NCBI GenBank assembly: GCA_012932865.1
Contig: SAXG01000027.1
Coordinates: forward strand, 1 to 64,000
Length of the DNA stretch: 64,000 bases
DNA from: Amylostereum areolatum
Lineage: Eukaryota > Basidiomycota > Agaricomycetes > Russulales > Stereaceae
Direction: 5' to 3'
Shown here piece after piece: positions 35,895-49,600 of this stretch (the stretch's first letter is position 1; the number at the start of each line of letters is the position of its first letter). The notes beneath the pieces were generated by a model. That model did no database searches. It saw only the letters and a program-made list of their open reading frames with translations, and was not told where the DNA came from. Made by a program: the position numbers and the translations under genes.

Positions 35895-36983
35895 ATGTCG
35901 CGAATCGTGAGCCGTTGTGAGCTTTGACTGACTCTGTGTTCCAAGTCGAATGACTGACGGAGTCACTGACCGTTCTTAGTCCTCCTTCCGATTATCCTCT
36001 TTCCCGCCCTTTCCGCTCTCGCCTTCCACTTCCTCCTCGGCCATCTCGTCAATTCAGGCGCAGGCGCACAGTTGGCTGCACAATGCCCTCCCAACGCCGG
36101 ACTTTACAGTTTAACCTACACCAACCATCCCGGCGCTGACCGCACCCTTTGCATCCTCGTCTCCATTTTCCATGCCGCCTTCGACAAATCCACCGAACCT
36201 GTTCTGCTCGAGTTCGGAGGCTCGGGCGCTGTCCTTCTCATCTTCCCCTTCGTCGAATCCGCACGGTCAGGCCGTTCCTTCCTCCTCTCCCTCTCCACCG
36301 TCGTTGCCTTTGGTCTCGGCTTCCAACGTCTCGGCGCTGGCATCGTCTACCCTCTCTTCTGGACCTTGATCATCTTGTCGGGCACCGCCAGCTTCCGCCA
36401 AGGTCCACACGCCAAAATCACACAAGCGTATGCCGAAGCAAACCTGCTCGCACTCTTCGTCCTCGCCGCCCTGTCCGCCGCCATGTTCATTTTGCAGGAT
36501 CCAATCGTCACCGCCGTTTGGCAGGTGTTCCCCGTTTGGTTGGGCATGACCCGCCTGCTCTATCCCCTCTTCCGTCCCTCCACAACCAAACCGGGTTATG
36601 CCGTCACCCAGTTCACCTACCTTCTCACTTTCTTCACCTCAGCAATCTCCCACATTACAGTTTTGGGCCCCTTGGTCCAGGACACAGCCGCGTTGAAGCT
36701 CGCATTCTACCCACTGTTCGAGGTGTCCAGTCCTGCGGTCACCACCGTCGTGTCTGCCGCCAAAGTCTTCCTCCAATGGGATCTCTACTTCACCCTCGCT
36801 TCCAGCATGATCGGATGTCTTTGGTTTGCCCATAACCGCAGACAATTCGTGTTCATTTCCATTTGGACGGTCATTTCCTCTCTCGCACTCGGTCCAGGAG
36901 CGGCCGTTTCCACCGTCCTCATGTGGAGGGAACACAAACTCAACGGTAGAAGGACCAGTACCACAAAATCCAAACACCAATGA
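35895..36983 (+). CDS. Polytopic membrane protein, unknown function
   Basis: Two exons (35895-35916 and 35980-36983) give 341 aa. The tiny first exon MSRIVSR joins through a GTGAGC donor to FLLPIILFPALSALAFHFLL, the first helix. About seven to eight hydrophobic segments follow, for example VLLIFPFVESARSG, LGAGIVYPLFWTLIILSG, ANLLALFVLAALSAAMFIL, TQFTYLLTFFTSAISHI and FVFISIWTVISSLALGPGAA. The C-terminus is basic (GRRTSTTKSKHQ). The lumenal or exoplasmic stretch CPPNAGLYSLTYTNHPGAD has a single Cys. I see no transporter or enzyme signature. It resembles fungal orphan membrane proteins sometimes seen near secondary-metabolite genes, but no such cluster is here. Confidence 0.75.
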
Positions 36984-37435
36984 TTCCGTGATATATCGTT
37001 ATTAGATGTCATGAGCCCACGACACCACAAGACATCTTCTTGTACACTTACGTGGACGATGTACACCAGTATACAGCAATGATACTGTTTTTCAGTCCGG
37101 GTGCATGATTCACAAGCGCTGCCTCTGACGGCCATCACCTCACACCTCACAGTACTGAACTTCAGTACTCGAGGGCGCTAAGCATAAGACAAGACGTCAC
37201 ACCACTTTTACCCTCGTACTCGTGAGCACCTCCCCGTATGATACTATGATAGGACTTAGGATTGTGTCTCAGTCCACGACTACTCAAGAGCGGTCTGCTT
37301 TAATCACAATCTGACCAGCTTACAGACGAAGGCGATGCCTAGTATAAAGAGTCCAAAAGCAAGATAAACCATGTACATATATGCTACGAAACGTGCGACA
37401 GGAGAGAGGTAAACAAGACTACGAAGCGCGACAAC
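36984..37435. other. Intergenic, convergent 3' ends
   Basis: 3' flanks of the membrane-prot­ein gene (plus) and SPT16 (minus). Nothing else was seen. Confidence 0.4.
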
Positions 37436-40400
37436 TCAGCGTCTCCCCTTGCCATTAGGCTTCGCCTTGCCATTCGCTTTCGCTTTCGCTGGGGCCTTCT
37501 TCTTGGGACGGTCGGAGTCGTCGGAGTCGTCCCCGCCTCTGTGACCACCTTCAACCTTTTTCTTGTCGTCTAGGGGCGGCAGGATAAGTTAAGGATCCAG
37601 GTAGAAGATAACAAGGCATTTACCTCGAATGGCCTTCTTCTCGAGGGCATCCCAGTCGTCGCCTGCACGAACATTTGAGTCAGGATATTAGTGTAAAAGA
37701 AATACTCCGTACCTTCGTCGTCGTCGTCAAAGTCTGACCCACTGTCCTCGCTAGCGTCCGAGCCGTCGAAGTCGCTACCGTCGTCGGCCGAGCTTGATTC
37801 GCTTTCCTCGACCACGGACTCGGCTTCGAACTCGGACTCCGTATCGGATCCATCATCTTGTTCGCTCTGATAACCGAAAATAAGACTAGCAAGGACGACG
37901 AGGCGTTAAAAACCAACCTCTTCGCCAGTCCCACCAAGGAAGCCCCAACCACCAGTTTGGAAAAAGTCGTAAGGGCTGTCGTTAATTGTCTTCATGATAG
38001 GTCCCCAGTTCAAATTAACCGGGCCCTCGGCAATCGGGATATCGACGGAGCTGCAACACAACAATTATATGTATGTGAAAAATTCAAGGCTGTAGAACAC
38101 TTACTCAAGCCAGTTCTTGACGTCGTCGAGCTGGGCACTCGGGATGGAATTGATATGAAGAGGAGTTTTCGTGAAGTCCTTGAAGACCAGAACGAGATCG
38201 AACTGTTTGAGGCCGAATTGCACACGTTCCAGTGAAGCGATTTCGATATCAGCGAGAGTGACGACCAAGAATGGGGTGTCCGAGAGATGGATGAGACACT
38301 CGGTAGTGGGCTGAAGTCGGACGTTCGTCCTGAACGGAACTCCCTCGAAAGACAGCTCTCGGAAAGGAATATCAACTTCCAGGTTATCACCGGTCTAGAC
38401 ACAAACACGTTAATTGTGTGGAAAGTATAATGACGAAGGAGACACTTGCCGAAGTGATAGCCGCCTCCGCGATCTTCTCCGCGAATGCCTTGAACTCTTT
38501 GTTGAGCATCTGACGACGCTTTCGCTCCTGCTGTTCCATCTCTATCTCATCCTCATCGCCGTACCTGTACTTACGCTTGCGATTGCCGGTTTCGTCGAAT
38601 TGAACATCTGACGCCTCGCGGAAGAATTGGATGTCCTGGGCAGCCACGGTTAGCGTACAACGAGTGATGCGTGAGAATGCGCCATGCCTGCGATTTCTTC
38701 TTCCCAAGCATGATAGGCGCTTTCAGGTGGACGTGAAGGATGACAAGCAATTCGTGATCACAAGGCTGGAAGAAAAGATGCTTCACGTTGCTGAAGAGGA
38801 TATCTGCAACGAAGTCAGATTAATGACCTACGCTGCGAGCAGTGACCACATGCCGACTTACCAACTTTCTGTGATCCCATGGGGGACTGGTAGCGAATAC
38901 CATTCTGGTGGATTTCGACCTCGCCAGGGAGACGCTTTCCATCCAACGGCGGCCTGATGAACACCTCGGGAAGCTTGGTGGGACGGCGGCCCTTTACTTC
39001 GACGAGGGTATCTTGCTCGATCACGTCTGCGAGCTCCTTTTTCTGCTGTTCTCGTTTGTTGACTTCCTTCTTCAAGTCCGTGATCTGCTTGCTGACACTG
39101 TCAAACCGGTGCCCATCTAGAGAACGATATGTGACGGAGCGGACAAAGGTGGCGTCTGGATCTTCGAACGGCTATGTACAAGTTAGGTTTTTCTCTCAGG
39201 GCGTTGAACGTAGAAATGTCTGCGTACCGTATCCTCTTTCTTCCCTGTCAACTGACCGGGTGTTTGAAAGTTGACACGAAGGTACGTGTACTCGCCCTCA
39301 TCGTTCTTGCTCACATTTTTAATGGTATTGATGTGGAACGGGACGGAGAAGCCGTTGATTGGAAGTATCACGGATTGCGCCTTCTTGTCCACAAAGATCT
39401 GTAAGAGAAATCATGGTTACATCAGCTCATAACCGATACGGGTTGACGTACCCGAAGGCTCTCGACTTCGTGAGGGAGACCGGCTTCACCCTTGTAGCTC
39501 TGAAATCGCTTCCAGCCCTTCCCTTCGCGTCCAGCCCCGGTGCCACCTTCTTCTGAGTACTTGGCAAGACCGTCCGACTGTAGCTGCTGGTGAAGTTCTG
39601 ACTGGTGCTCGGCAATCTTCGCAGTCGTGGTCTGCACAACTTCATCCTGGGCCGCACTACGAGTTTTATTCCGTAAGACCTTCCCACCGGCGGTTTTGTT
39701 CTTCACGGGCGGATGTCCGTTGGCGGCCTTCGGCGCAGATTTCTTGGTAGTGGGGACCATTTCGATGTCTCCATCTCCGTCGTCTCTAGTCAGGTAAAAC
39801 AATGTGTCTTTCGTTGACTTGACTCCATCCGTGAGGCACATTGCTTTGTCTTGCCCTATCTTGATCGTATCTGTCAACTGGAGGGCGTATCTGCAATGAA
39901 AAGTTAGGATAGGCAGCTATCGAAGATACGCGTTCTCACTTCTTCTTATCTTTGTGCTCGAGATCTTGGAACCCCAGCGCAAGATTAAACACCATGTTGG
40001 TCTTCAATTGACGCCCATTCTTTGGTGACAAGAGATACGACGCATCGCGGAACTCTTGGCCCATCTGTGTGCATAAAATGTGAGCTCACCAGTGCATATT
40101 AGACCAGAGAAGCCAACACAGACACCAAACCCGATGTTTTTGACGAAGTTCTTCTCGAGCTCGGGCTTCTGCTTCTTCACAAAGGATACAGCATGTTGAT
40201 AGATATCGCGAATGACAGCGCCGTCCTTCATCTTGGACAATAGCTCTGCTTGCAGGGACAGAAGAAGATTATATATAGATTCTTGCTCCTGTACCCGGCC
40301 TCAGACGCAGTCGCAGATTGCACGAGGGGAGCTATTTACCTTGTCGGGGTCGACGATGAACGTACGACCAACGTTCGTCGAGTAATTTTTGTATCGCATG

Positions 40401-41607
40401 CCCAAGGATACAAGGAATACGCCTTTGTGGGACATGTCGTCAGGCGAGGACTCGGCCGTTGACTTGAGATCGTAGCCGCCCTGCGACGACTGCGACTGGA
40501 CGATTGGGGTGTAGCAGAACTCCGTTGATTCCCATTCGACCTGTGGTGATGTCAGAGGACAGTGAGGCGAGGTAGTGTGCCAACGCACATCATTGAGCCC
40601 TCTACCCTTACTCCAGACTTTCGTGTCGGGCCCTTTCGCACTATCCCCCTCACCGGACCCCAGTCGCGCCTCGATCTGTGCGGCAAATTGCTCATGCGAG
40701 ATCTTAGTCTCCCGGTCTAGGATGGTCTCCAGCTTTGCTGCCGCGTAGTGGACGAGAAGGGTTGATGTTAGATTTGCTGAAGTTCGTACAGCTTTCTGAA
40801 GAACAATTTAAGCGATAGTCATACGACGCATGATCAAAAAACACGCACGAGCTCTTCCTCGTCTTTAACCGCCATGAACGTCGAGACTGCAGGGCCGACA
40901 TCGACGAACTCAGGCTTCTTTCCTGAGGCGTCGAGCGCCTTGTTCCACTCGTCAATGAATTTACCCTTGGTCACATCCTTCAAGAAGGTGGCCACGCGTT
41001 GGTGAGATGTAAAGGCGGCCACGAATTTGGGCATAGCGTCCGTAGGAGGAGCTTTTGACTTGGCTAGCACAAGAAGTTCCACGGGAACAACAGTCTTGTA
41101 CTTTACCAGCTGCTGGAGATGCTTTGCTGTATTCGGTGATGTCGGCGAGGTGCTTACATGAAGGCATTCCAAACAAGAAGGACGAACCTTTTGTGGCCGA
41201 GCAGAGAATGAGGATAGTGTCTTTTTGGAACAGCATCAGAGTAGCGGGGAACTCGTATCCGAGTAGCCATGTCTAAAATGCCCAGCGGTCAGCGATATTG
41301 CTGATAAGCATGCCCTTTGCCACGCAGACAGGCTCAACAAACAAGACGCACCTGGAACGCTGTACTTTTGCGGATGGGTTCGTCCTCGGGCCATGCGTCT
41401 CCCGCGGCGAGAAGAATCGCACCAACGTCGGATATGGCACCCAGCTCATCATTCTTACCGGCCTTCTGAACGCGAGCACGGTGAACACTGAGAAGGTCTT
41501 AATAGCGGAGACAGACGCACCGACCAACCGTCAAGTATCCCTTTAACGCGTGTATTGAAGAGCTCCTTGTTCAGTTGAACCGTATCGTCCTTGCCGTCCT
41601 TTGACAT
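37436..41607 (-). CDS. SPT16: FACT complex subunit SPT16
   Basis: SPT16 is the large subunit of FACT, the histone H2A-H2B chaperone that reorganises nucleosomes during transcription and replication. The start is [20 protein letters not shown] at 41607. The N-terminal aminopeptidase-like fold shows [80 protein letters not shown] and NFVKNIGFG. It is catalytically dead in this family. The middle domains carry [64 protein letters not shown] [18 protein letters not shown] and [20 protein letters not shown]. The acidic tail ([10 protein letters not shown] and similar) ends in a Lys-rich segment, [19 protein letters not shown]. About 14 introns join in frame, with no disruption. The protein length of about 1,050 aa is normal. 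Confidence 0.96.
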
Positions 41608-42742
41608 TGCCGAGGACGAGTAGGTAGGAGGATGATGTGGGTGAATGAAAGATCGTGGCTCAAGTGAAGAGAGAAACGAGAGACGCGCGCGTCAGTACAT
41701 GGCCTGTGGCGCGACAGCGCCGTCACGGGAAATTCAGCGAGCGCGTTTAGAGACCGGCCAATCATGGAGCTTCATTCGCTTATAAATCCTCGCCGCCGCC
41801 GCCACTTTGAACTTTTTCCACTTGCAGTCTACATAAATTGCCATGTTGTGGACGTTTGAAGTTGAACGTTGAACTCCCAAGCGTCGGAAAGCACGGCCTG
41901 TCTAAGTGCTACGACTTAAATGAACGTTTTCCGGTAGGAGGGGGTACGTATATACTATACAGAATCCAGTTGACCAGGCTGGCCTTGAGGTAAGGAGCTT
42001 GAGCTTGAGTTTTACTTTGGCCCTTGGAATTGCCTTGGATCGTAACTTGGCATACAGGCCTTGCAATGCTCGAACAGAATTTTTACTCTTCTTTCAGTCG
42101 CTTATCTGGCATACAAAAAAAGTGCGATTGCATTGTAATGACGAGACGCCAGTACTCGGCCTTGAGCCGTGCTATGATAATGATACGTGCGGATGGCCTT
42201 AAGCCGGCAGTAACTACGAACCTATGCAGTAAATGTGAGTGTGTGGATGCGTGTGGATCTAAATAAAACAAATCCCGATGATGCGTAAGTAGAGACAGAT
42301 GGGTGTGGATGGGACAGACGGCAACAGACAGCTAACAACAGTGAAACAGCGCGCAAAGTAAAGTAACAAGACCGCCGGGCACGGGGGACTGGATTTAGAC
42401 GGTAGACAGGGCGACGTAAGATATAGTAACAGAGAGGGGTTTCAAGTAAACGACACAAACCGAATGTACGTAGTAGGAAAACGACCCAACTTGAGATCCA
42501 AGATTCCGGAGAACAGCGAGAAGGGAGAGTATTAAGTATGTTTCTGCATACTGTGAATGCCTTGAGCATATCAGAGTTGGAGGGAATGATGCCATGGTGC
42601 GCTTTCCCAGATGGTAGAGAGAAAAAAGACCAGCAAACTACATGTGTCATATGGTGATTTCATCATGAAGCACCTGCCTCATAAGCAGGATGATGGAGAG
42701 CGAAAGGGAAACATATTGCGGGGTTTGGCGGGGGGCCATGGA
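41608..42742. other. Intergenic
   Basis: SPT16 promoter and nucleoporin 3' flank. Open frames are short and patternless. Confidence 0.4.
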
Positions 42743-45700
42743 CTAGCGTTTTGCACCGCCGCCTCTTCTTGCCGGAAGTTTCTTGATTTGACGACCTCCA
42801 CCTGGCGTCGAACTGGGCGGAGCACCCATCGTGAACATGGAACCACCCACATTACCACCAGTACTGGTGAAAGGGGAGGAAGGTGTTGACGGTGCCCCAG
42901 CGAAGGAAAACCCGCCTGCAGAGCCAGGCGCAACAGCGGGACTAGCTGGTTGACTCCCGGTGCCAAATCCGAACGGGGGAGCATTCGTTGGAGGCACAGG
43001 AGCGCTGGCAGGCCCACCAAAAGAGAATGACCCACTACCGTTGTTATTGCCAAATGCTGGACTGACGGGCGCAGAGGCTCCAAACGTAGGTGCATTTGCG
43101 GAAGGAAGTGGTTGCCCAAATGAGAACGGCGACGAGCCAGGGGTAATCGATGACTGTGAGGGCTGGTGTTGCTGAGTCCCACCGAAGGCAAAACCGGACG
43201 AGGAAGGTCGTGACTCAGTCCCCTTAGACGGCTGCGCAAAAGTAAAGCCGTTAGAAGCTTCCTGTTTGGGGGGACCAAACGAGAACGTGCTGGTCGCTGC
43301 TTTCTCTGTAGTTTGGGGGGCCCCGAAATTGAAAGGGTTCGAGGCTTCCGGTGGTTTGGATGCTCCAAAGCCAAAGCCGCCACTGTTCGCCGGGTTCGAC
43401 GATCCAAAGGAGAATCCGGATGCGTTCTCCGCAGGTTTGGTCACGCCGAAGGTAAATCCTCCCGAACTCTGCGTCTCCGTTGTTTTGCTGAACGAGAACG
43501 GACTGGTCGTCGGCACGTTGTTCGTATCGGGTTTCGTATTAAAACCGAAACCACCGCCAGACGCCTGCCCGAATGGGGAAGTTCCTGTGTTGAACCCAGT
43601 TCCAGGCCCCGGCACCTGTAGTTGCAACAATGGGGGCTTCGCCTGAGCGTTGAGGTCCCTAGTCGGACTTTCTTCCATTCTCATCTCGTTATCCTTGTCG
43701 TTGTTGGGAGGCGTCACGGGTCTCACAGGGGTCGAAGAGGTCGTGGCTCCAAATGAGAACCCCGTGGAGGTAGCAGGGGAGGCAAATGAAAATGATGTGC
43801 TCTTGGGCAGCACATCATTCGTTACGGTCGTGGCACCCGAAGACCCGCCAAACGCAAGACCCGTAGGCTTTCCAGACGCCGGGGGAGGCGTAGCTGGTGT
43901 GGCTCCGAACGAGAAAGCGCTCGTCGTCTGGGTCTTCTCTGGCTCCTTTGTCTTCCCAGTTTCAGGCTGCGAATGGCCGAAGGAAAAGCCCTTCGAAACG
44001 TCCAAAAGCGGCTGAGGCGCTTCTGCACTAGGGGCCGATGAAGCTGGAGTAGTGGTCCCGGAAGTCGATGCTGGTGGACCAAACGAAAATATAGGTTTGG
44101 AAACCTCAGGAGCGCTTCCTGTGGTCGTGGATGACGTCGTAGTACCAAACCCGGCGAATCCCGACCCAAACAAAGGTTTTGGTTGGCCAGAGACTGTGGG
44201 GGCGGGTGTAGGAGGATTATGCTTTTTCTCTTCCACACTAGTAGACGTAAATGGTGCAGTTGGCTGGCTAGGAACAGAGCTCGGTGGAAGAGAGGTTATC
44301 TGACCCCCCCAAGCAAAGGGCACAGGAGAGGGAGTGGGGGCAGTCTCGAGTTTGACAGCGGGGGTAGGCTCTGTTCCTATGCCGGGCTCAGATACAGATA
44401 CAGGCACCGGTGTTGGCGCAGGAGGTGCAGAGTAAGAGAACGTCGGCACCTCTTTCCCTTCATCGCGCTTTGCCGGCTCCGGAGGTGCGATGTTCGTCTT
44501 TGCGAATATATCGGAATTGGTAAAGAAATTGGGAACCGATTGTGCAGGCGCCGTCTTTGATTGTTCCACAGCAGGCGTCGGGGGAATCAAAGCAATCGTC
44601 GGCTGGAGGGGGGTGGAAGGAGAAGATACGATCACAGACGCCGTAGCGGGGCTAGGGGCAATGACTGAAGAAGTGCCAAACGAAAAAGGCAACGTTGTGA
44701 TGGGGGGTTCGTCCAGTGTCTTGGCTGAGGAAGCAACCTCGGCAGGGGGTACAGGGGCGGTCACCGGCAGAGAAGAGGTTGGCTGTCCGTCCCAAATCAA
44801 TTATACGGCACTTCGGCATATGATGGCCCAAACATACCTTTGCGAAAGTGAACCCGGTAGGGGCTTCGTACTTGGGAAGGGCAAGTGCTTCAACCTGACC
44901 GTCTGATTCCTCTCGCGCGTCGAAACCGCCACTATCAACTACGTCCTCATCATCCTCGACAGCAGAGAATCGCCCTCTTGGTCTTCTCGTAGGACCGACC
45001 GTTCGTGCTGTCATCGTGCCATTTTTGCCAGTACGAAGAGAACCCATCTGCTTGCTTGATGCAGCTCCGCGGTGGGCCATAGAAAGGGAAGGCCCAAGTG
45101 GAGCAGACACCTTGCGACTGTAGTCAGCCTGCACGCGGGGAGGCGCGGTAATCTTGCTTGCATATTTGACAGGTCCATTGTCGTCGGCCATTGCCTGCGC
45201 GTCGTCATCTTCTTGCTGCCTGATCCGATCTTTTTCCTTTTCCGCCTCTCTTTCCTCTTGCTTACGCTTTGCGAGAAGTTTCTTCAAACCGCCTGCTCCT
45301 GCGTAGGGCTTTGCCCCCTTCTCCTTGACCTCTTTGCTTTTAGGACTATCCGAGAGGGCAGGATGACGGTGGGCCATGCCTAGCCGAGGTTTTGCCTCTC
45401 TCTTGTCTCGCTTCATAAGTACAATAGAGCGAGTCTTCTCCCTGGATTGAAAAAGAGGGTCGGATAGGGCCGGTGACACATCGGACAGAGATGATCTGAG
45501 ACGAGTTGGCAGAAGAGGTGTGCGATAAACCTCAAGCTCGTGGAGGGCGCGTTCGGCAGCGTTGATGGGACGAAGTGGAATGCCATCAGATGAAGACGAG
45601 AGGATAAGTGTGCTGTGCATGCGGGGGATCGAGCTCTACAGAAAGATGAGGGGCGATCGAGCTGAGAGGCACGAGTTATGACATACAGATCTCTGCTGAG

Positions 45701-46398
45701 CGAGAGCACCGAGTGTGATAGGTGCACTCGGGTCGCTAACGCGCCTGATATCATTCTGTGGTGGTTTCACGAAAATGGGATTCGACATCAGGGCGGCGAG
45801 CGGTGGAGGTTCGGAGGGGTTGCGATCGGTACGCTTTGGAGCAGGGCCGAAGTCGAGCCCTGAGCGAGAAGGGGTGAGTGTAGAGCGGATGCGTAACGGA
45901 CGAGGGGATGAATCCATGGAAGCGTCACGACCAAGTGGGTGGTGGACGAGGGTGGGCTCGTGACGGAGCGGAGCGGTGTGGCGAGCGGGAGGGTCCATGG
46001 ACATGGTGCGTTGCTGAATGGTAGGGAGCGTGGTTTGCCGGATTGGCGGGGGATTTGTGTGTCGCTGGGGAGGGGAGAGGGGGGCGTGACTCGATCAAGG
46101 CAAGGGGAGGATCGAGGTAGCCGGAATGATTGTGGCCATCTCGCTCTGGACTGTCAAGACGAATACGCTTCGCGTTGAAGAGGGGACCGGTATCATCTGG
46201 ATCGTCTGAAGGAGCCTGGAGGAGTCGCCTACGCTTGCCCGGAGTGTCCTCTGTTTCGGATGGCTGAGAGAGCCAAGCGAGAGGTGCGGATACGATGGTT
46301 TTGATGGTATTGAAAACGGAGGGTTGACGTCTGCCGAGGGGTTTCCTACGCCGAATACCGCCAGGAGGCTGACGAGGAGAGCGGGAAGAACCGAGCAT
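42743..46398 (-). CDS. FG-repeat nucleoporin, Nup1/Nup60/Nup153-like
   Basis: A nuclear-basket type nucleoporin. The N-terminus MLGSSRSPRQPPGG is basic, then VFNTIKTIVSAPLAWLSQ could form the membrane-binding amphipathic helix known from Nup1, Nup60 and Nup153. A disordered region with a coiled charged stretch (LAKRKQEEREAEKEKDRIRQ) follows. The C-terminal 680 residues (42743-44800) hold dozens of FG units: FSFG, SGFAFGG, GFSFGATT, FGFGTGSQ. They end in a basic peptide, KKLPARRGGGAKR, like the karyopherin-binding tails of this group. Introns were found near 44798-44838 and 45602-45665. Between about 45990 and 46110 the frame moves by one extra base, with no good splice signal for a normal-sized intron. 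It starts divergently from YME2 with 254 bp between ATGs. Confidence 0.85.
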
Positions 46399-46652
46399 GA
46401 TGGACAACGGGAGCAGTGAGCGTCGTCAACGACGGCCCAGTCGCCGAGGAAAAGAGGCGCGACGGCGGCCCAAGCGACACCTGCGATCTCTCTCTTTTGT
46501 TTGGCCCTCTTTGGCCTTCCGTCGCGTCACAAGTGACGAGGACGTTCACGTGACCCCATGCCTCGACGTCATCGCGCTCGTCGCCGACCCGCCGCGTCGA
46601 CTCAACGCGTCGTCTCAACACCGTTCTACGGCGACTCCTGACACATGCACTC

Positions 46653-49600
46653 ATGTTCCGCTCGTCGTTGACCGCCGCGTCTCGCTCAACGTCACTCTGT
46701 TTTCGATCGCGATGTCTCTCGCAACATACACAAGTCTCGAGTCCCCGTGAGGCCTGGCTTTACCTCGACTCTGTCTTTCCCATTCGACTGGGCGCTTGGG
46801 AGTACGTCCTCATCAACACCTACGCCTTTCTCAACTCCATTCCCCGCTTATCCCAAATTTTAGTCTACGGTATTACTTTGGCGTCTTCAGAAAACCCATA
46901 CTCGTAGAAGAGATCGGCCAGATTCTCTCACAAGTGCACGTCCACGACTTCTCTCCTGTGTCTCTCGAACCTCAAGCTAAAGACGGCGGCGTCTTCGTTC
47001 ATTTCCAATACTCAGCTGAGGACGGAGTAGCAGCCCTTGACGAAATTGAAGACACTGTGCGAAAGCATTTTCGTGACAAAGGCGGTGTTCCCTCTAGTGC
47101 GGGCTTGAGGAGGGGTTCCGTTTGGCTAGTCAAGGGGCACCCATGGCTCGAGGTGCGTTCGCTTTCTTACACAGGATTTTATTCATCTCTCTCCAGGATA
47201 TGAACCGCTTTGTCGCACCTGTCGTGCGTGTGGTCTTCGACGGTGCAGATCCGTCCGAAGAGTCTCTTTATCGCGTCTTTCGTGTAAGTGTTGTTCTCAG
47301 GCTTCTCTGCATCGGCCTCAACTGCAGTTTAAAATTACAAGCCATATGGACGCATCCATGACATATCCCCTCCTTTCCAAGTCCCGGGGACCTCGTATAG
47401 AGCATCAACCATCACTTTCACCAATTTCCACGCTGCGACTATCGCTCGCCACGTCAACCACGGTCTCGATTTAGGTTCGACTCGCCTTCGCACGTCGTTT
47501 CAGCCCACGGTACAAGCCCACATGTTTCGCGACTGGTTCACCAAGCACCCTCGTATATCCGTTCCGGTGATCGTCTTCCTACTCGGCACGATTACCTACA
47601 CCGTGAGCCAATATTCTTCTTCACGCGGAATCCGCATCTAAAGCGAGCAGATCTTTGACCCAATACGCACTATTATGGTCGAGGCAAAGCTTCTTGAATG
47701 GCTAGACTACCGTCGTATGGTTTGCTCCTATCCCTTTTTTCCGTTAGTAACATCCTTGTGTAGAATTCAAGCTGTATCAGTGGCTGCGCAGAAATACTAT
47801 TGATCGTCTCTCCGCCCCTACTCATGAAACTGAAGAAGACATGGAGGCTGCTTGGAAGGAGCGTGCCGATGCAAGGCTTGCTTTGCAAAATTACCTTTCC
47901 GACATGCCAAGTAAGTATGTCAAGGTCTTTTACCAGTGTCCGGCTGACGTTTAGTCCCCAGCGACCATCGCTTTTCTTCACGGTCCGCAAGGAAGTGGAA
48001 AAACACGCATGCTTAACAGTCTACTTCGTTCTGAGGATCGGTTAGCTCCATTATCCAGTTTCTCAACTATCGTTTTGATGAGCGTACAGCTCTGTTCTCG
48101 TCATCGATTGTGCCGAGCTTGCCCACGCGCGGTCAGACATGTATCTTGTCGATGCTCTAGCGCGGCAGACCGGTTACTGGCCTATCTTTACCTTTCTCAA
48201 CTCAATGAACGGCCTAATCGATCTGGCCAGCGCAGGGATCATTGGACAAAAAGGTCTGTCTGTAAGATCTTTCCTCCTGAACACATCTGATGAGGCTCTC
48301 AGCTGGGTTGAGTTCGACGCTCCCAGAGCAAGTGAAGCAAGTCCTAGATACCGTTGGCACTGCCCTGCAAAAGATCGCCAAACGGCACACGGCTACAACT
48401 ACACGTACCCATCGACAGGACCTTCAACGAGAAGCACGCGAGCGCGAAGAGGCGGAAGTGCAAGAACGTATTCGACGCGGCGTGTGGCACGATCCTCGCA
48501 TGGGACCGGTTGCCGGAGGGGGTGTGCTCGCAGAGCTAGGCACCGGTGAAGAACCATTCGGCGAGATGGATGAAACGAATAGACCGGCACCAGACACGGA
48601 AGCGAAGGAGGGCGGAATACATCCTGCTAGGACCTCGTTGGAAGCTGATGCTGTTTCTGCCTTGCCTATTGTCGTCATCAAGAACTTCGCCGTCGGCGGA
48701 AGAGACGAGATTATGGACGTATTTGCCACATGGGCTGCCACACTGGTAGAAAATCGGGTTGCGCATGTCATCGTCGTGAGCGACAATCGCGAGAACTCAA
48801 AACGCCTCTCCAAAGGTACCACTCGTTGTGCACTCACGATTAGTCGAAAGCTGACACTACGTCGTCTTCTTAGCCTTGCCAACGAAGCCTCTTTACACCG
48901 TCGCGCTCTATGATGCTGATGCAGCCAGTGCTCTACAATTCGTGACCCAACGCCTACGCGACGTCGGAATCGACGCAGATTTTAATCCCGAACAAACCGG
49001 GTTCATCGAACGCCTTGGCGGACGGGCGAGTGATCTTGCCAGCGTGCGCGCTCCGCTCTGTGTAATTCCTATATAAAAAACTGATAGACTTTTCGACCAG
49101 CTCATTCATAAAGTCCGTGCGGGTCAACGCGTAGAGGAAGCCGTGGAAGACATCATCAACCGCGGTGTGAGTGAACTACGAAAGAACGCATTCGGAGACG
49201 ACGCAGAAGACGCAAAAGGACTTTCGTGGACGCGCGAGCAGGCGTGGGCGGTGGTGAAAGCCCTTTCGCGCTTCAACGAAGTGCCCTACCACGAGATGTT
49301 GGTCGATTTTCCGTTCAAAGGGGACGAGGCTGCACTCCGGCATATGGAGCAGGCTGAGCTGATTAATATCGGCACTCACAACGGTTATGACCAGGTCTCC
49401 TTGCCACTGCTCAGAGTCGTACACTGACATGAATTGCGCAGGTCGACCCTCTGTCATCAGGCCTGGGAAACCCGTGTATCATTTCGTCTTCGAAAAATTG
49501 GTCAACGGTAATCACCATGTTCCCGTGTCTCGCTTCCTGGCTTTTGATTCACGCGAATTAGATCCAATATTCAAGGCAACCCAGGACATAACATACAACT

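Noticed and set aside
47284..47345. Apparent frame change in YME2 before PYGRIHDI
   Set aside because: The acceptor is ATTACAAG rather than the earlier CTGCAG. With it the frame is continuous.
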